This document shows, piece after piece, positions 5,803 through 8,386 of a stretch of 8,386 nt of DNA. Both the position numbers and the translations under genes were made by a program. Location: the NCBI GenBank assembly GCA_003567135.1, contig PXAI01000224.1:1-8386 (forward strand). The letters are read 5' to 3'. The stretch is from Balneolia bacterium (lineage in GTDB: Bacteria > Bacteroidota > Rhodothermia > Balneolales > Cyclonatronaceae). The notes under the pieces were generated by a model that was given only the letters and a program-made list of their open reading frames with translations, made no database searches and was not told the origin of the DNA. How positions within the stretch are numbered: position 1 is the stretch's first letter; each line of letters opens with the position of its first letter.

Positions 5803-5917
5803 ACACTTAAATCAAAAAGATAGTCACGGGGATGAGGGGTCTGATACTACTTTTGTCTCCCTCTTCGTTATCAATTCAGTTTAATTTCTTAAAAGTAAAA
5901 CCAAACATAACATACTT

Positions 5918-6901
5918 ATGAGCCAGTTCACTAAATACTCCGCAGTTCTTGTTCTCCTTTTCCTGTGGACAAGTGGTTTAGAAACCGCGGTTGGCCAAAC
6001 GCAGGCTGATGCCGTTGAAGCTTTTAACGAAGCTCAGGAGTTAGCAAGAAGCAATCAGTTTGAAGCTGCAATTACCAGATATGAGCGCGCCATTGAGATC
6101 AGCCGGAACGTAGGAAGTGAAGCTGATCAGATTCGTGAAAGAGCTGAAAACAACATTCCGGGGATTTACTTCAACATGGGTAGAAACGCCCTTCGCAACC
6201 GTGAATTCACCAATGCTATTGACCTGATCAAACAGGCACAGGAAGTTGCCCAGGAATTCGGCGTTGACCGTGTTTATCAGCAAACACAGCAGGCTATGCC
6301 GGTTGCGCACCTGCAGTATGGAAACGCAATGTTCCGTGAGCGTGATTTCGACGCAGCCGAAGAGCAGTACCGAATTGCCCTTGAGCTGAACGCAAATTAT
6401 GCGCGTCCTTACTACCAGCTCGGACTCGTTTACCGCCAGCGTGGTGATATGGATCAGGCGCTACAGTATTTCGACACAGCAATCAGCATGACCATCCAGC
6501 AGGATGACACAGAACTGGAACGTACGGCTACAGCTGCTGCCCGCGATTACCTCGTTTTCCTGGCCTATAATCAGGCAGAAGACGGACGCCACCGCCGTGC
6601 GATTGAGCTTCTCAATCGTTCTTTCGACTATGACGATTCACACGCTGAAACCTATTTCAGACTTGCCGTATCTTACAACGAACTGTCTGAGTTCGACGAA
6701 GCTCTGAGAGCCGCAACCCGTGGCCTGAACCTCGAGCAGGGCGGCCGTGCGGATCGCGCCAGATACCATTTCGAAATTGGTACCGCGCAGAAAAACCTCG
6801 GCAATGAATCAGCCGCATGCGAGCATTTCAGAAGCGCCGCGGTCGGCCCGCTGAGAGCTAACGCCCAGCATGAAATTGACAACGAACTGAACTGCGATTA
6901 A
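5918..6901 (+). CDS. Exported tetratricopeptide repeat (TPR) protein
   Basis: TPR proteins are helical scaffolds for protein-protein contacts; no enzymatic role is expected and the partner here is unknown. The 327-residue product begins with a clear signal peptide (hydrophobic YSAVLVLLFLWTSGL, probable cleavage near AVGQ at 24-27). It has no lipobox Cys, so it should be periplasmic rather than a lipoprotein. At least six TPR-like helix pairs can be followed: about 32-65, 82-115, 128-160, 162-195, 211-240, 243-273 and a last one at about 281-315. The best units contain the usual small and aromatic positions, for example ARPYYQLGLVYRQRGDMDQALQYFDTAI and AETYFRLAVSYNELSEFDEALRAATRGL. Two Cys lie near the C-terminus (301 and 326). 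The gene stands alone between its own promoter candidate and a strong terminator. The fold is secure; the role is open. Confidence 0.88.
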   Translation: MSQFTKYSAVLVLLFLWTSGLETAVGQTQADAVEAFNEAQELARSNQFEAAITRYERAIEISRNVGSEADQIRERAENNIPGIYFNMGRNALRNREFTNAIDLIKQAQEVAQEFGVDRVYQQTQQAMPVAHLQYGNAMFRERDFDAAEEQYRIALELNANYARPYYQLGLVYRQRGDMDQALQYFDTAISMTIQQDDTELERTATAAARDYLVFLAYNQAEDGRHRRAIELLNRSFDYDDSHAETYFRLAVSYNELSEFDEALRAATRGLNLEQGGRADRARYHFEIGTAQKNLGNESAACEHFRSAAVGPLRANAQHEIDNELNCD

Positions 6902-6922
6902 TCGCATTCATACAGCATAATC

Positions 6923-6955
6923 AAAGGCTGGTTCCACACGGAGCCGGCCTTTTTT
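6923..6955 (+). terminator. Rho-independent terminator after the TPR gene
   Basis: GGCTGGTTCC (6926-6935) pairs with GGAGCCGGCC (6940-6949) around the loop ACAC, giving ten pairs of which two are G-U. A T6 run follows (6950-6955), with an AAA run just before the stem. It lies 25 bases after the TPR stop codon and isolates the gene from the transketolase gene. Confidence 0.88.
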
Positions 6956-6989
6956 ATTTGCCATTTTCCCCGTTCCTTCAGCCCGGAAA

Positions 6990-7019
6990 TTTGTTATCTT
7001 CATAACTCTATTTTATTTG
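6990..7019 (+). promoter_or_regulatory. Bacteroidota-type promoter candidate for transketolase
   Basis: TTTG (6990-6993) is followed after 18 bases by TTTATTTG (7012-7019), one mismatch from TAnnTTTG. The spacing fits the Bacteroidota housekeeping promoter, and the site falls directly between the terminator and the start codon. Transcription would begin near 7026, giving a leader of about 25 bases. Confidence 0.6.
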
Positions 7020-7051
7020 ACCATCTATTTTAATTTTAAAGCAGTAAAATC

Positions 7052-8386
7052 ATGTCTGTATCCCTCGAACAACGTGCTGTTCATACTATCAGAACCCTTT
7101 CCATTGATGCCGTTCAGAAAGCAAACTCAGGCCACCCTGGAATGCCCATGGGCATGGCCGACGTAGCCTATGTTTTATGGAAAGAGTTTCTCCGTCACAG
7201 CCCGACCAACCCCCAGTGGTTCGACCGGGATCGCTTTGTATTATCGGCGGGACACGGTTCAATGCTGGTTTACAGCCTGCTGCACCTCACCGGATATGAT
7301 GTCAGCATGGATGATCTCAAAAATTTTCGCCAGTGGGACAGCATCACACCGGGCCACCCCGAAGTTGGCCTCACTCCCGGCGTTGAAACCACCACGGGAC
7401 CGCTTGGCCAGGGTTTTGCCAACGGCGTGGGAATGGCGCTCGCCGAAGCGCATCTTGCCGCACGCTACAACACGGAAAATCACTCCGTAATTGATCACTA
7501 CACGTTCGGCATCGTCAGCGACGGCGACCTGATGGAGGGAATTTCCCACGAAGCCGCCTCGCTTGCCGGACACCTCAAACTTGGCAAGCTGATCTACTTC
7601 TACGATAACAACAAAATTACCATTGACGGATCGACAGACCTCGCGTTTACTGAGGATGTGGAGCAACGTTTTGAAGCCTACGGCTGGCACTGCATTAAAA
7701 TTGACGGCCACGACAGAGATGCCATACGCCAGGCCACAAAAGATGCAAAGAAGGTAAAGTCGAAACCTTCGCTGATTTTATGCCGGACCAAAATTGGTTA
7801 TGGAAGTCCTGCCAAAGAAGGCACCGCAGACAGCCATGGATCTCCGCTCGGTGATGAAGAGATCAGAATAACCAAAGAAATTTACGGCCTGCCCGCCGAC
7901 AAAACATTCCATGTTGATGATGATGTGCTCAGCCACTTCAGGGAATCCGTGGACAGCGGAAAGAATCTTGTTAAAAAGTGGAACATGCGTTTCGACGCCT
8001 GGCGCGACGCAAACCGGGAAAAATCCATTGAGCTGAGTAACGCTATTTCAAGAAATCTGCCGTCTGACTGGAGCAAGGTGCTTCCCGTTTTTGATGCGAA
8101 TGAAAAAGGCATGGCCAGTCGTAAGGCGTCTGGAAACGTGCTTGAGCATCTGCAAAAAGCTATCCCGTTTCTGATTGGCGGCTCGGCAGACCTTACCGGC
8201 AGTAACAACACCAAAACCGGCGTTTCCACGATTCTCCAGCCGGATAATTACGGGGGAAGCTACATCCACTACGGCGTTCGCGAGCACGCTATGGGCGCGA
8301 TGATGAACGGAATGGCGCTGCATCAGGGAATCATCCCCTACGGCGGAACATTTCTGGTATTTTCTGATTACAACCGCCCGGCCATC
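7052..8386 (+). CDS. tkt: Transketolase, N-terminal two thirds (3' truncated by window)
   Basis: Transketolase is a thiamine-diphosphate enzyme that moves two-carbon units between sugar phosphates in the non-oxidative pentose phosphate pathway. The frame is open from the ATG at 7052 to the window edge, giving 445 residues of a protein usually near 660. Family motifs are in order: NSGHPGMPMGMADV (about 25-38), LSAGHGSML, the TPGVETTTGPLGQG segment, the thiamine-diphosphate/metal motif SDGDLMEG with its partner NN (in YDNNKITIDG), the substrate-binding ADSHGSP and SRKASG segments, GGSADLTGSN, and REHAMGA near the right edge. The Glu of REHAM falls at residue 411, the same number as the catalytic Glu of E. 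coli transketolase. The cofactor motif starts with Ser rather than Gly (SDGD versus GDG), a variant I also associate with some other bacterial transketolases. The start follows an A/T-rich leader without a Shine-Dalgarno. Confidence 0.95.
   Translation, partial: MSVSLEQRAVHTIRTLSIDAVQKANSGHPGMPMGMADVAYVLWKEFLRHSPTNPQWFDRDRFVLSAGHGSMLVYSLLHLTGYDVSMDDLKNFRQWDSITPGHPEVGLTPGVETTTGPLGQGFANGVGMALAEAHLAARYNTENHSVIDHYTFGIVSDGDLMEGISHEAASLAGHLKLGKLIYFYDNNKITIDGSTDLAFTEDVEQRFEAYGWHCIKIDGHDRDAIRQATKDAKKVKSKPSLILCRTKIGYGSPAKEGTADSHGSPLGDEEIRITKEIYGLPADKTFHVDDDVLSHFRESVDSGKNLVKKWNMRFDAWRDANREKSIELSNAISRNLPSDWSKVLPVFDANEKGMASRKASGNVLEHLQKAIPFLIGGSADLTGSNNTKTGVSTILQPDNYGGSYIHYGVREHAMGAMMNGMALHQGIIPYGGTFLVFSDYNRPAI

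Noticed and set aside
5678..5884. 68-codon + strand frame spanning the LOG gene end and the following gap
   Set aside because: Half overlaps LOG in another frame; the remainder runs through the promoter candidates and has no domain or start signal.
7259..7711. 150-codon open frame on the - strand opposite transketolase
   Set aside because: The + strand here encodes highly conserved transketolase motifs; the antisense frame has none.
1..8386. CRISPR array, insertion sequence, prophage, tRNA or rRNA
   Set aside because: No regularly spaced repeats, transposase, phage gene, terminal inverted repeats or RNA-gene-like structure was seen; the window is co-directional housekeeping DNA.

Overview
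The window carries nine protein-coding genes, all on the + strand, and looks like ordinary chromosomal DNA rather than a mobile region. The gene content (ParA-ParB followed by a DUF5683 protein, an ECF sigma factor with a membrane anti-sigma-like partner, almost no Shine-Dalgarno sequences, and promoter candidates of the TTTG / TAnnTTTG type) points to the Bacteroidota superphylum. The moderate base composition and the LOG-family gene next to DUF5683 suggest Balneolota or Rhodothermota rather than a classical AT-rich flavobacterium. The lineage is an inference from gene content; no rRNA marker is present.

Layout. Bases 1-771 hold the C-terminal part of uvrC (nucleotide excision repair). Bases 772-1138 are a long non-coding leader with repeats and inverted repeats. 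Bases 1139-2399 hold an ECF sigma factor that overlaps a gene for a single-pass membrane protein with anti-sigma topology; a strong nested intrinsic terminator follows at about 2429-2478. Bases 2612-5748 look like one transcription unit of parA, parB, a DUF5683 membrane protein and a LOG/TIGR00730 Rossmann-fold enzyme, with gaps of only 11-22 bases. Bases 5918-6901 encode an exported TPR protein with its own promoter candidate and a clear terminator. From 7052 to the right edge runs the first two thirds of a transketolase gene with a well-formed promoter candidate.

How the genes work together. ParA and ParB form the chromosome partitioning pair; the membrane-associated DUF5683 protein is a frequent neighbour of parAB in Bacteroidota and has no known function. 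The sigma/anti-sigma pair is a probable envelope-signal switch. UvrC, the LOG enzyme and transketolase are housekeeping functions (DNA repair, nucleotide metabolism, pentose phosphate pathway), and the TPR protein is probably an envelope scaffold.

I found no clearly new system. The points most worth a second look are a perfect 16-bp palindrome at the 3' end of parA whose arms resemble parS half-sites, a pair of TTCGAAAC direct repeats 21 bp apart in front of the sigma gene, and the lack of a zinc motif in the anti-sigma-like protein.
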